A stretch of DNA of 13,616 nt from CAZBJJ01 sp964492245 (GCA_964492245.1 CAZBJJ010000050.1:1-13616), one strand, 5' to 3'. Shown: positions 5,555-13,030, counted from the stretch's first letter. Translations and numbers: made by a program. The notes: generated by a model not told the origin, from the sequence alone.

Positions 5555-7650
5555 ATACGTGAACAGAGCCTTGTCCTTTACCGCGAAAAACCGGCAATTG
5601 TACAGAATGTAGACGATAAATTTAGCATCCTCGTTGGGAATATCGATTCAAAATCGGGAAAGATTATTGGCGATAGCCTGAAGGTACGCGAAAAAGATAT
5701 TGAACTCCTGCACCCCGGCCCCATTAAGGATTTTTTGACCCTCGATATGGGGCCCACTGCCTTCGAGGCCGATTTTACGCATTCGGACAGCCTTGCCGAG
5801 GCCTGGGAGGTATTACAGGGCGAGAAGACGAACCTGCAGGAGCTTGCGGAATTGATATATGGCGAATTTACTCCTGCTACTGCTTGGAACTGCCAGCGCC
5901 TCATTGCTGATGGCCTTTGGTTTAAAAAAATTGATGTCCGACTAGCTGATGGTATTCAGCCAAGCAGCCGCGAAGAATTTGCCAATATTCGGGAGCGGCG
6001 AAAGACCAAGGAAAACGAAGAATCTGAGCGTACCGCAGTGTTTGAACGCGTGCGCGCAAGCCTTCGCGTGCGCGCAAGCTCACGCGTGCGCGCAAGCTCA
6101 CGCGTGCGCGCAAGCTCACNNNNNNNNNNNNNNNNNNNNNNNNNNNNNNNNNNNNNNNNNNNNNNNNNNNNNNNNNNNNNNNNNNNNNNNNNNNNNNNNN
6201 NNNNNNNNNNNNNNNNNNNCGCGTGCGCGCAAGCTCACGCGTGCGCGCAAGCTCACGCGTGCGCGCAAGCTCACTTAAAGAGGGCGATGCTGCCTGGCTG
6301 CAGGATGTCGTGGCCTTAAGTGATGGGCGCAGCGATAAGTCGCGCAGCTTAAAGGCCCTTCATAAAAAAGAAGACCCGGTAGTGGCCCATCAACTTTTAC
6401 TGGACCTGGGCCTTAAAGATGCCTGGTACAACCCCCACCCCACCCGCTTCGAGCAGACTCGCCACTCCGCAAGAACCACCCTGGAAAGCCCCTGTCTGGA
6501 AGGACGGCGCGACATTAGCCACCTGAGCTCCTGGGCCATCGACAACGAGTGGAGCGCAGACCCCGACGACGCCATAGGCTGGGATGGCCAATACCTGTAT
6601 GTGCATGTCTCGGACCCCGCCTCTGCCATCGCCATAGACAGCCCTGCCGACCTAGAGGCCCGCGACCGCGGTGCAAGCCTTTACCTGCCAGAGACCACCT
6701 GGCGGATGCTTTCGCCAGAAGCTACCCAGGCCTATGCCCTGGGGCTAGACGATCGCTCGCCCGCCTTTACCTTTAAAATTGCCCTAGACGATGAGCTTAA
6801 AGTGCAGGAAGTTGAGATCTTCCCTTCTATAATAAGGGCGAAACGCCTGAGTTATACCCAGGCCAGCCAACGCAAAGACGATAAAGAGCTGGCCCCCCTT
6901 TTTGCCCTAGCACAGAGGCTGGAAGCGGGGCGCAAAGCAGCGGGCGCCATAGAAATAGAGCTACCTGAGGTGCATATTGTGGTAGACCCCAGCACCGATA
7001 GGCGAAAAGTGGATATCTTCCCCGTTCCCGATACCGATGCCTCTAAGCTGGTGCGGGAATTCATGCTCCTAGCCGGCAGGGCCACCGCCCGCCTGGCTAT
7101 AGACTCGCTCATTCCCCTGCCCTTTGTCTCGCAGGAAGTGGCCGATATTCCCAAAGAGCTGCCCCCAGGGTTTGCCGGTGCTTGGGCCCTGCGCAAATGT
7201 ATGCGCAAAAGACAGCTTTCTGCGCGCCCGGGCAGACACGCTGGCCTGGGCCTTAACGAATACACCCAGGTTACCAGCCCCCTGCGCCGCTATACCGATT
7301 TAGTTTGCCACCAAGAGCTTCGAGCCTGGCTGGAGGGCAAAAAGGGGCGCAGTATGAACGATATTCTTGAACATATTGCCCGCGCCGATGCGGCAATGCG
7401 CCAGGCCCAATTGGCAGAGCGAGCTTCGCGCCGCCACTGGACCTTAGTGCACTTACTTGAAGCGCCCCCGCAAAGCTGGCAGGGAATAATTGTAGAAATA
7501 AAAGGAAGTATGGGAATTGCCCTAATACCCGCCCTGGCCCTCGATGTAGCAATTAACCTACCACCGGGAGCAAAACTAAACGACGAAATACCGCTGGCCC
7601 TTGGAGACATCAATCTACCCAAACTGGAAGTACAGTTTTACCCGGCATAG
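5552..7650 (+). CDS. RNase II-family exoribonuclease (RNB domain, Zam-like), interrupted by an assembly gap
   Basis: About 189 codons precede the gap and 476 follow it. The N-terminus (SLVLYREKPAIVQNV, then a winged-helix-like region at about 80-140) resembles the RNase II proteins of cyanobacteria and plastids. The RNB domain begins near 6490: IDNEWSADPDDAIG (6538-6579) holds the four metal-binding Asp residues, and SPLRRYTD (7276-7299) holds the RNA-gripping Arg. The last 60 or so residues look like a short S1-type domain. It should degrade RNA 3' to 5' in the cytoplasm. Between the winged-helix region and the RNB domain lies an (RVRASS)n stretch coded by 18-bp repeats, broken by 100 N. The frames look shifted only because 100 is a placeholder: repeat phase relative to codons is the same on both sides, so whole units keep one frame. 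Two separate genes are unlikely, since the downstream part has no start of its own. Confidence 0.85.
6048..6274. repeat. 18-bp GC-rich minisatellite inside the RNase gene
   Basis: The unit is GCGTGCGCGCAAGCTCAC. Copies lie at 6048-6065 (variant ending CCTTC), 6066-6083, 6084-6101 and 6102-6119 before the gap, and at 6221-6238, 6239-6256 and 6257-6274 after it. All but the first are identical. Each junction gives CACGCGTGCGCGCA, 14 bases of alternating pyrimidine and purine, then AGCT. The stretch is far richer in GC than the flanking gene. In the gene frame it codes RVRASS. The true copy number is hidden by the gap. A diverged edge copy with identical inner copies suggests recent slippage or unequal exchange. 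Confidence 0.95.
6120..6219. other. Assembly gap of 100 N
   Basis: Exactly 100 unknown bases, the usual placeholder for a gap of unknown size. With the single C at 6220 the distance between known units is 101, not a multiple of 18 or 3, so the length is not real. Confidence 0.95.
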
Positions 7651-7657
7651 CCCACAG

Positions 7658-7695
7658 TGGACGGAAGGTGAATTTCTAAGTATTATAGGCGTATG
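7658..7695 (+). promoter_or_regulatory. Promoter of the membrane protein gene, probably leaderless
   Basis: TGGACG (7658-7663), 17 bases, TATTAT (7681-7686), 6 bases and ATG (7693). An AGG lies between the -10 element and the ATG, too near the predicted RNA start to serve as a ribosome site. GGAAGG at 7663-7668 is too far from the ATG to act as one. Confidence 0.6.
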
Positions 7696-8496
7696 ATTGG
7701 CTTTTTAATTCGCAAGAACTTTTACGATTTCTGGGACAACCTCTTTCGCATGATGATTGCCAACTTTGGCTTTGTCCTCTCCTTTGGGCTTACCATTCTT
7801 TTGCCGGCGTCTATTCCCAGTTTTTTTACCCAGGTCGCCATAGATAAGGGCTTACATTATCTTTTATTTGCACTGATGGGCGCAGGCTTTCTCTGGTGCA
7901 GTATTTATTTTTCGGCGCTCAGCCACAGTTTAGCGAATATTTCTGATTACAAGAGCTTTGGCTTTAAAGATTTTTTTTATTCGATAAAGGAGACCTGGAA
8001 GTCGGGCCTTGTTTTAGGCCTTATCCTCTTGGCAGCAATGTTCTTTTTAGTTATCGGCATTCCCTTTTATCTGGGCATGCACAGTTTTTTAGGTGTTCTT
8101 ATAGCGGCAATTCTCTTTTGGTCGGGCCTCTTGCTCTTTTTGGCCCTACAGTATTGGACCGCCATTCGCGCCCGCCTAGATAAAAGGCCGTCAAAGATTT
8201 TAAAAAAATGTTTTATTATTTTTATGGATAACCCCGGCCTGACCATCTTTTTGGCCATCACCAATTTAATTACCCTCTTTGCCTCTACTGCGGTGGGCTT
8301 CCTCCTGCCAGGCCCCGCTGCCAGCCTGCTTTTTTTGGATGAGGCATTGCGCTTGCGGCTGTACAAATACGACTGGCTCGATAAAAATCCCGATGCCAAT
8401 CGGCGCAAAATTCCCTGGGAAGAGCTTATAGCAGAGGACCGCGAAAAAACGGGCAGTCGCAGCCTGCGCTCTTTTATTTTCCCCTGGAAAGACTGA
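7693..8496 (+). CDS. Polytopic membrane protein of unknown function
   Basis: 267 aa with five to six hydrophobic helices at about 20-45, 54-80, 103-125, 130-153 and 182-212. The loops carry basic and aromatic residues, and a charged cytoplasm-like tail of about 50 residues ends in SFIFPWKD. The overall look (MIGFLIRKNFYDFWDNLFRMM at the N-terminus, then alternating helices) recalls YesL/DUF624-like proteins, but I cannot confirm this. It ends one base before the queD start (TGA-T-ATG), so the two are co-transcribed. A link to pterin or queuosine metabolism is not shown by the sequence. Confidence 0.8.
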   Translation: MIGFLIRKNFYDFWDNLFRMMIANFGFVLSFGLTILLPASIPSFFTQVAIDKGLHYLLFALMGAGFLWCSIYFSALSHSLANISDYKSFGFKDFFYSIKETWKSGLVLGLILLAAMFFLVIGIPFYLGMHSFLGVLIAAILFWSGLLLFLALQYWTAIRARLDKRPSKILKKCFIIFMDNPGLTIFLAITNLITLFASTAVGFLLPGPAASLLFLDEALRLRLYKYDWLDKNPDANRRKIPWEELIAEDREKTGSRSLRSFIFPWKD

Positions 8497-8497
8497 T

Positions 8498-8875
8498 ATG
8501 TACAAAGTTCGCGTCGAGGCCGATTTTGCCGCCGCCCATGCCCTTACCCACTATCATGGCAAATGCGAAAACTTACATGGGCACAACTACCGCGTGCGGG
8601 CCTGGGCTCAGGGCCAAAACCTGCAGGAAGGTGGCATGCTTTTGGATTTTTCTATATTGAAAAAAGCGTTGCGCAAGGTCTGCGGCGAACTCGATCACCG
8701 CAATCTAAACGATTTTGATATATTTAAAGACGATCCCAGCGCAGAACGCATTGCAAAATATATTTTTTCCCGCATGGAAAAAGAGCTTGCCGCAGCGGGC
8801 CAAAAAGTCGAATTGCTTTTTGCCATAGACGTCTACGAAACGCCCACCTCTATGGCCCGCTACGAACGCGACTAG
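8498..8875 (+). CDS. QueD, 6-carboxytetrahydropterin synthase family
   Basis: 125 aa, the usual size of QueD. Zinc-binding residues are H14 (AAHAL), H27 and H29 (CENLHGH); the catalytic Cys is C23. LDHRNLND (D66, H67) and YETPTS (E114) complete the active site. QueD turns dihydroneopterin triphosphate into 6-carboxytetrahydropterin, the second step to the queuosine precursor preQ0. None of queC, queE, queF or folE is in the window. A GGAAAG 8-12 bases upstream lies inside the end of the membrane protein gene. A related pyruvoyl-tetrahydropterin synthase-like role cannot be excluded, but the CxxxHGH motif and the length favour QueD. It ends two bases from the convergent proV stop. Confidence 0.9.
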   Translation: MYKVRVEADFAAAHALTHYHGKCENLHGHNYRVRAWAQGQNLQEGGMLLDFSILKKALRKVCGELDHRNLNDFDIFKDDPSAERIAKYIFSRMEKELAAAGQKVELLFAIDVYETPTSMARYERD

Positions 8876-8877
8876 GC

Positions 8878-10056
8878 TCACTGCACCGAAGATAGAATAC
8901 TGGCCTTACTTACAATGCCTTTTAAATGCCCCTCCTCGTCGAGGACGGCTATTGGATAGCGCGCCTCGGTGGCAATGGGAATAATTTCGCTTATAGCTGT
9001 CTCTTCGCAGGTGGTCTGAATATCCGAAACAATAATATCCTTAAGGGACCTGTTCTCCTGCATGGCCGTAACTGCATCGTTTATTAAGATGGCCCCTAAA
9101 AACTTCATCTCGCTATTTACCACATAGACCGAGGAGACATCGTTCGACTTCATCTGTCTTAAAGCTGTTTTTACCGAATCCCGTTCCCGCACTAAAGAGC
9201 GGGGAGAGACCATCACGTTTTTTACGGTCAGCACCTGACTTTTATCGGCACTGTCAATAAACTCTTCGACATAGGAATCGGCGGGGTGGGTCGACATTTC
9301 CTCGGGGTCATCAATTTGTATTATTCTTCCATCCTTCATTATGCCAACCCGGTCGCCCAATTTAAAGGCCTCGTTAATATCGTGGGTAATAAACACAATG
9401 GTCTTTTTAAGTTTTCGCTGGATGGACAGGAGTTCGAACTGCATCTCTTTGCGCACCAGGGGGTCGAGGGCAGAAAAGGGTTCGTCCATTAAAAGTATTT
9501 CTGGGTCGGCGGCCAGGGCCCGGGCAATGCCCACTCGCTGACACATGCCCCCAGAAAGGCTGGCAATGGGATAATGCTCGAAGCCAGAAAGGCCCACCAT
9601 ATCAATTATTTTTAATGCCTCGGCCTCTCGCTCTTCTTTGGGAATACCCTTAACTTCTAGGCCATAGACCACATTGCCCAGGACATCTCGGTGGGACATA
9701 AGGCCAAAGCTTTGAAAGATCATGGAAATATGATTGCGCCGGTATTCCCTGAGTTCTTGTTTAGAAAAGCCAAAGACATTTTTCCCCTTAAAAAATATTT
9801 CTCCCGAGCTTGGCCGAATTAATCGGTTCAGGCAGCGCACCATGGTCGACTTGCCCGAGCCCGAAAGGCCAATGAGCACAAAGACCTCGCCTTTTTTAAC
9901 CTTAAAAGACACATCCCACAGGGCCACACTTACATCGGTTTTTTTTAACACTTCCTCTTTGCCTGCGCCTTTTTTTAAAAGCTTTGTGGCCTCGGATTTA
10001 TTGAGCCCATATAATTTAGAGACATTCTTTACTTCCAATATTGTTTTATTTTCCAT
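8878..10056 (-). CDS. proV: Glycine betaine/proline ABC transporter ATP-binding protein with CBS domains
   Basis: 392 aa from ATG 10056. Walker A is GLSGSGKST (63-71), Q-loop Q115, signature LSGGMCQRV (167-175), Walker B ILLMDE (187-192) and switch His H225 in ITHD. Residues from about 278 to the end form a tandem CBS pair (VKNVMVSP, SSVYVVNSEMKFLGAI, PIAVLDEEGHLKGIV), the module that senses ionic strength in OpuA-type transporters. The signature has Cys where Gln or Arg is usual. The gene starts inside proW with an 11-base overlap and has AGGA 8 bases before the ATG. An in-frame TTG at 10104 is rejected. It powers uptake of betaine-type osmoprotectants. Confidence 0.93.
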   Translation of the reverse strand: MENKTILEVKNVSKLYGLNKSEATKLLKKGAGKEEVLKKTDVSVALWDVSFKVKKGEVFVLIGLSGSGKSTMVRCLNRLIRPSSGEIFFKGKNVFGFSKQELREYRRNHISMIFQSFGLMSHRDVLGNVVYGLEVKGIPKEEREAEALKIIDMVGLSGFEHYPIASLSGGMCQRVGIARALAADPEILLMDEPFSALDPLVRKEMQFELLSIQRKLKKTIVFITHDINEAFKLGDRVGIMKDGRIIQIDDPEEMSTHPADSYVEEFIDSADKSQVLTVKNVMVSPRSLVRERDSVKTALRQMKSNDVSSVYVVNSEMKFLGAILINDAVTAMQENRSLKDIIVSDIQTTCEETAISEIIPIATEARYPIAVLDEEGHLKGIVSKASILSSVQ

Positions 10057-10909
10057 CAGTCTGTTCCTGTTCTGCAATTCCCTGGGTAATTCTATCCAAG
10101 ACAATGGCCAAAATAACTACAGCCGTACCGGCCACCAGTCCCCGTCCTATTTCAATTCGCTGTACACCCATCAATACTTCCATGCCCAGGCCGGAGGCAC
10201 CTATCATTGAGCAGGTAACCACCATGGCCATTGCCATCATAAGGGTCTGGTTTACGCCGGTCATAATGGTGGCCTTTGCCTGGGGTATTTGCACTTTAAT
10301 TAAGGTCTGCATGCCGGTGGAGCCAAAGGCCCGGGCCGCTTCCACCACCTCCTTGTCGACCTGTCTAATTCCCAGACTGGTCAGGCGGATTACCGGCACA
10401 ATGGCATAGATTGTGGTGGCAATAACCGCTGGTGCCTTGCCCAGGCCAAAGAAAAGAAGGGCGGGAATTAAATATACAAATACCGGCATTGTCTGCATGG
10501 TATCTAGGATGGGGCGAACTATTTTTTCGACTCGGTCGAATTTGCCCACCAAGATACCTAGAGGCAGGCCAAAAACAAGCGATATAATGACCGAGGCAAT
10601 TATAATTGATAGCGTTTCCAGCATCATTGTCCACAGTCCCACCATACCTATAAGGGCAATGAAAAACGAAAACAATAATCCATTTTTAATACTCCGGGTA
10701 CTTCTATAGCCGGCAAAAAAAATACCGATTATAAAAAGCCACCAGGGTACTATCTGTAAAAGTCCCTGAATACCTCCAATGAGCATATTAAGGCCACTGG
10801 TTACTGTCGAGAAAAAGGCATCGTGGCGCACACTAAAGGTGCGCACGGCTGTGTCGATGCCTTTTTTATTTATAGGTATTTGGAAGGGAAACTCCATTAA
10901 CCATTTCAT
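10046..10909 (-). CDS. proW: Glycine betaine/proline ABC transporter permease
   Basis: 287 aa. After a 50-residue N-terminal segment come about six or seven membrane helices. The loop EAARAFGSTGMQTLIKVQIP is the EAA motif that docks on the ATPase, and PILDTMQTMPVFVYLIPA is typical of ProW/OpuAB permeases. It should form the membrane channel as a homodimer bound to two ProV subunits. The start is 3 bases after the proX stop, with GAGGGG about 11 bases upstream inside the end of proX. It overlaps proV by 11 bases, so translation is probably coupled. Confidence 0.92.
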   Translation of the reverse strand: MKWLMEFPFQIPINKKGIDTAVRTFSVRHDAFFSTVTSGLNMLIGGIQGLLQIVPWWLFIIGIFFAGYRSTRSIKNGLLFSFFIALIGMVGLWTMMLETLSIIIASVIISLVFGLPLGILVGKFDRVEKIVRPILDTMQTMPVFVYLIPALLFFGLGKAPAVIATTIYAIVPVIRLTSLGIRQVDKEVVEAARAFGSTGMQTLIKVQIPQAKATIMTGVNQTLMMAMAMVVTCSMIGASGLGMEVLMGVQRIEIGRGLVAGTAVVILAIVLDRITQGIAEQEQTDGK

Positions 10910-10912
10910 TTT

Positions 10913-11884
10913 TTATAGAGCCCCTCGCACGAGAGCTGCCCTTTCTTGGGGCAACCATTGGTCAAGCAAATCTCCATTTGTCTTTAAAAACCAGAGTGCT
11001 GTTTCGCCTGCAGAGGCATTGTTGTTATTCATATAGGCTAGGGCCTCGGAGATAAGGGCAGAAGATGTCCTATAATTCGCCACAAACTCTTCGCTAAAAA
11101 GGGGGTCCTTTTCGTAAAACTTATTGCTCACTGCGGTGGTGCACAGGACGGCGGGGCATTCAGTTTTTCCGGCCATATAATTTTCTTCGTCGATGTAGGG
11201 GGCGTCTTCCAATAGGACTAAGTCGTACAGGCCCATAAGCCAGGTGGGTTCCCAGTAATAGCCTACAATGGCCTGGCCCTTGTCTATTGCCGAGGTAAAG
11301 GCGGCTGCGAGGGCCGCATCGGAGCCTGGTCTAAAATAGATAAATGATTCATCTAAGCCATAGTATTCATATTTATTAAACATGATGGTATCAATTTCCC
11401 AGCCGGGTATTGAGCCATATACTCTGCCCTTGTTTTTATTTTCGGGGTCCTTAAAAACGTCGGGATATTTTACCAGGTCGGCAACTGTTTTAAGTTCTGG
11501 GGCGCTCGCTTCTATACCGCGCTCTGCATCGCCTTCGATAACATAGCGGGGTACATAAAAGCCCTGCATATTGTCATCAAAATTAATTCCCATCTCCTTT
11601 AATTTTCCGGCTTCGCGGTCGCTCGTGTACGATGCTATATTATCCGTCCACTCTTCGAGGTGTACGTCGATATCGCCCTTAATTACACCCTCGTGGGTTA
11701 CTGGCGTAGTGCCGGTAATTTGTCGCCACGAGGTATAGCCATAGGCATGTACGGCTATAAAGCCGGCAATTTCGTTGTGCAATTGTACGGAATCCCAGCC
11801 GGGATCGGCAAAGACAATTTCTTTTTCCTCTTGATTTGCGCATCCAAATAAAAGAAATAAACTTAATACTATAAGCGTTTTCAT
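10913..11884 (-). CDS. proX: Glycine betaine-binding lipoprotein (OpuAC/ProX family)
   Basis: 323 aa. A short signal with the lipobox LFGC puts the lipid-anchored Cys at residue 15. The mature part is an OpuAC-type substrate-binding fold: DPGWDS (W30), WRQITGTTP, HLEEWTDN (W79), GSIPGWE (157-163) and GYYWEPTW (W211, W215). Such Trp residues commonly build the aromatic cage for quaternary amines, but which of these do so here was not determined. It should deliver glycine betaine, proline betaine or a related compound to ProWV. AGGAGGAG ends 3 bases before the ATG, a very strong site. It is the first structural gene after busR, with a 67-base gap holding a possible operator. Confidence 0.92.
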   Translation of the reverse strand: MKTLIVLSLFLLFGCANQEEKEIVFADPGWDSVQLHNEIAGFIAVHAYGYTSWRQITGTTPVTHEGVIKGDIDVHLEEWTDNIASYTSDREAGKLKEMGINFDDNMQGFYVPRYVIEGDAERGIEASAPELKTVADLVKYPDVFKDPENKNKGRVYGSIPGWEIDTIMFNKYEYYGLDESFIYFRPGSDAALAAAFTSAIDKGQAIVGYYWEPTWLMGLYDLVLLEDAPYIDEENYMAGKTECPAVLCTTAVSNKFYEKDPLFSEEFVANYRTSSALISEALAYMNNNNASAGETALWFLKTNGDLLDQWLPQERAALVRGAL

Positions 11885-11908
11885 ATTCTCCTCCTGTTAG
11901 AGAAATAC

Positions 11909-11937
11909 TGTATGGTGAGTCAATACAAAATATTTTA
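11909..11937 (-). promoter_or_regulatory. Possible proX promoter and operator dyad
   Basis: On the minus strand TAAAAT (11937-11932) is a good -10 element without a clear -35; the RNA start would be near 11925. Directly there lies TGTATTGACTCACCATACA (11927-11909), a dyad with arms TGTAT and ATACA, matching at 6 of 7 positions when extended. A repressor bound here would cover the start site, which fits the neighbouring busR. The assignment to BusR is inferred from position only. Confidence 0.4.
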
Positions 11938-11951
11938 GGCTTGCATTAACA

Positions 11952-12569
11952 TTAATCGATTAAAAAATTTTTAACCCTTTCGTAGCATTCTTTTGGTCCT
12001 ATAAAAAAAACAAGATCCTTTTCTAAAATTTCTTGGTAGGGTCCGGGAGAGAGCAAGAGTTCTTCGTCCCTTTCTATTGCAATTATTGTTGCACCGGTAT
12101 TTTGCCAAAACTGTAGTTCGGATATTGTCTTTCCCACTTTGTGCATGTCGGCGCCGATTTTAAATTTAAAGGGGGTAAATGGGGATATCTCCTCTTGGCG
12201 CGCGGTCATGTCCATCAATTTTTCTACATTTTCTAGCATATTCAGGGCTTCTTCTTTTTGTCTTTTAACCCATTCAGATAATTCGCTGCGCAGTTCTTTT
12301 ATCGAGTGCACGGCGGTGTACTGCTGTAAAATCTCTCGGGCCCGGAGCACCGATTTTATATGTATGCCACTGCTTGCTTTTATGCTTACAACTTTTACAT
12401 CCTGCAGGACAGATACTGCTTTGCGAATTGTCTCGGAGGATACCTTGTATCTGCTGGCCAGGGTGGAGCGCCCTGAGAGTTTTTCGCCCATTGCATATTT
12501 GCCCTCCACGATGTCCTGTGCAATATTTAGGGCTATTTTCTGGTAGGCCGCCATTTTTATTTTTTTCAT
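11952..12569 (-). CDS. busR: BusR-type regulator: GntR-like helix-turn-helix plus RCK_C domain
   Basis: 205 aa from ATG 12569. Residues 8-72 are a GntR-type winged helix (YQKIALNIAQDIVEGKY, then LASRYKVSSETIRKAV). Residues about 88-125 form a coiled-coil linker, and 133-203 an RCK_C (TrkA-C) domain (GKTISELQFWQNTGATIIAI ... LVFFIGP). This is the layout of BusR, which in lactic acid bacteria represses the betaine transporter busA when c-di-AMP is bound to RCK_C. Its place directly before proXWV supports the same job. The start at 12569 is chosen because homologues begin shortly before YQKIA and GGAAG lies 10 bases upstream; ATG 12623 would sit on the predicted RNA start. ATG 12554 is also possible. 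Confidence 0.85.
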   Translation of the reverse strand: MKKIKMAAYQKIALNIAQDIVEGKYAMGEKLSGRSTLASRYKVSSETIRKAVSVLQDVKVVSIKASSGIHIKSVLRAREILQQYTAVHSIKELRSELSEWVKRQKEEALNMLENVEKLMDMTARQEEISPFTPFKFKIGADMHKVGKTISELQFWQNTGATIIAIERDEELLLSPGPYQEILEKDLVFFIGPKECYERVKNFLID

Positions 12570-12627
12570 TCTTAGGTTCTTCCGTCCTGTTAGCTTTTTT
12601 TTTACACTAAATATTGCCAACATCCCT

Positions 12628-12657
12628 ACTGTAACAATAGGTTGTCGGTTTAGTCAA
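12628..12657 (-). promoter_or_regulatory. Probable busR promoter
   Basis: On the minus strand TTGACT (12657-12652), 18 bases and TACAGT (12633-12628) give a predicted RNA start near 12621 and a leader of about 50 bases before ATG 12569. A small dyad, ACAA-TAGG-TTGT (12634-12645), lies between the elements and could serve self-regulation; it does not closely resemble the proX dyad. Confidence 0.45.
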
Positions 12658-12660
12658 GGG

Positions 12661-12816
12661 CGGGGAAGGAATTGGTGGCGGAAAACAGAAAAGGAGGAAT
12701 ACAAAGATAAATTTAATTCTTATGGTTCGAACAAGGCTGCTTCGCACTGTATTAACCGCTCCTACAATGCCCTTTTAGTGCAGTTGGATGCCTTCTTTAA
12801 CGAACTTGGCCTATAA
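12661..12816 (+). pseudogene. Probable 3' remnant of a lost gene
   Basis: The plus-strand frame ending with TAA at 12814 reads well as protein for about 50 codons: NWWRKTEKEEYKDKF, then YGSNKAASHCINRSYNALL, then VQLDAFFNELGL. Codon use is like that of neighbouring genes. There is no ATG, GTG or TTG in this frame before it back to a stop at 12544, and the 5' part would run into the busR promoter. It therefore looks like the tail of a gene whose start was deleted. The family is not recognised. Confidence 0.4.
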
Positions 12817-12856
12817 GGCTTTTCTATTTTAATTCCTAATGCGATAAAAAAGCCCG

Positions 12857-13027
12857 ATGCCGGTAACAGCAATTAAGTTCCCCAGTTGTGGTGAGTCTGT
12901 ATATCAGTTTTCACAAAGCGCCTTTGGACTAGCACCAAATTTAGAGTTTATCAGTCAATACAGTAGTGGCCTTACTAAAATTCAGCATAATTTTGAAAAT
13001 AACACTTTAATTATTTATAGGAATTGA
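12857..13027 (+). CDS. Hypothetical 56-residue frame
   Basis: ATG to TGA, 56 aa, beginning MPVTAIKFPSCGESVYQFSQ and ending NNTLIIYRN. Its composition is protein-like (balanced, with aromatic residues), but there is no Shine-Dalgarno site and no signal peptide. It may be another fragment of the gene lost from this stretch, or chance. No family is recognised. Confidence 0.2.
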   Translation: MPVTAIKFPSCGESVYQFSQSAFGLAPNLEFISQYSSGLTKIQHNFENNTLIIYRN

Positions 13028-13030
13028 CTA

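Noticed and set aside
5922..6278. Other open frames through the 18-bp repeat on both strands
   Set aside because: An 18-base unit with few stops opens five of six frames by composition alone; only the RNB frame continues into a recognised protein on both sides.
6223..7650. Separate second gene beginning in the repeat after the gap
   Set aside because: The apparent start lies inside the repeat and borders the N run, there is no ribosome site, and the repeat register shows that the upstream and downstream parts share one frame.
10057..10104. TTG start extending ProV by 16 residues into proW
   Set aside because: The extension is unlike the family, while ATG 10056 has AGGA 8 bases upstream and the usual short overlap.
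12570..12623. ATG 12623 start for the BusR-type regulator
   Set aside because: It would sit on the predicted RNA start 3' of TACAGT, and the extra 18 basic residues are not expected in the family; a leaderless start there is not fully excluded.
12722..12740. GGTTCGAAC, resembling a tRNA T-loop
   Set aside because: The flanking bases do not pair as a T-stem and no acceptor, D or anticodon arms can be drawn; the bases lie in a frame that reads as protein.
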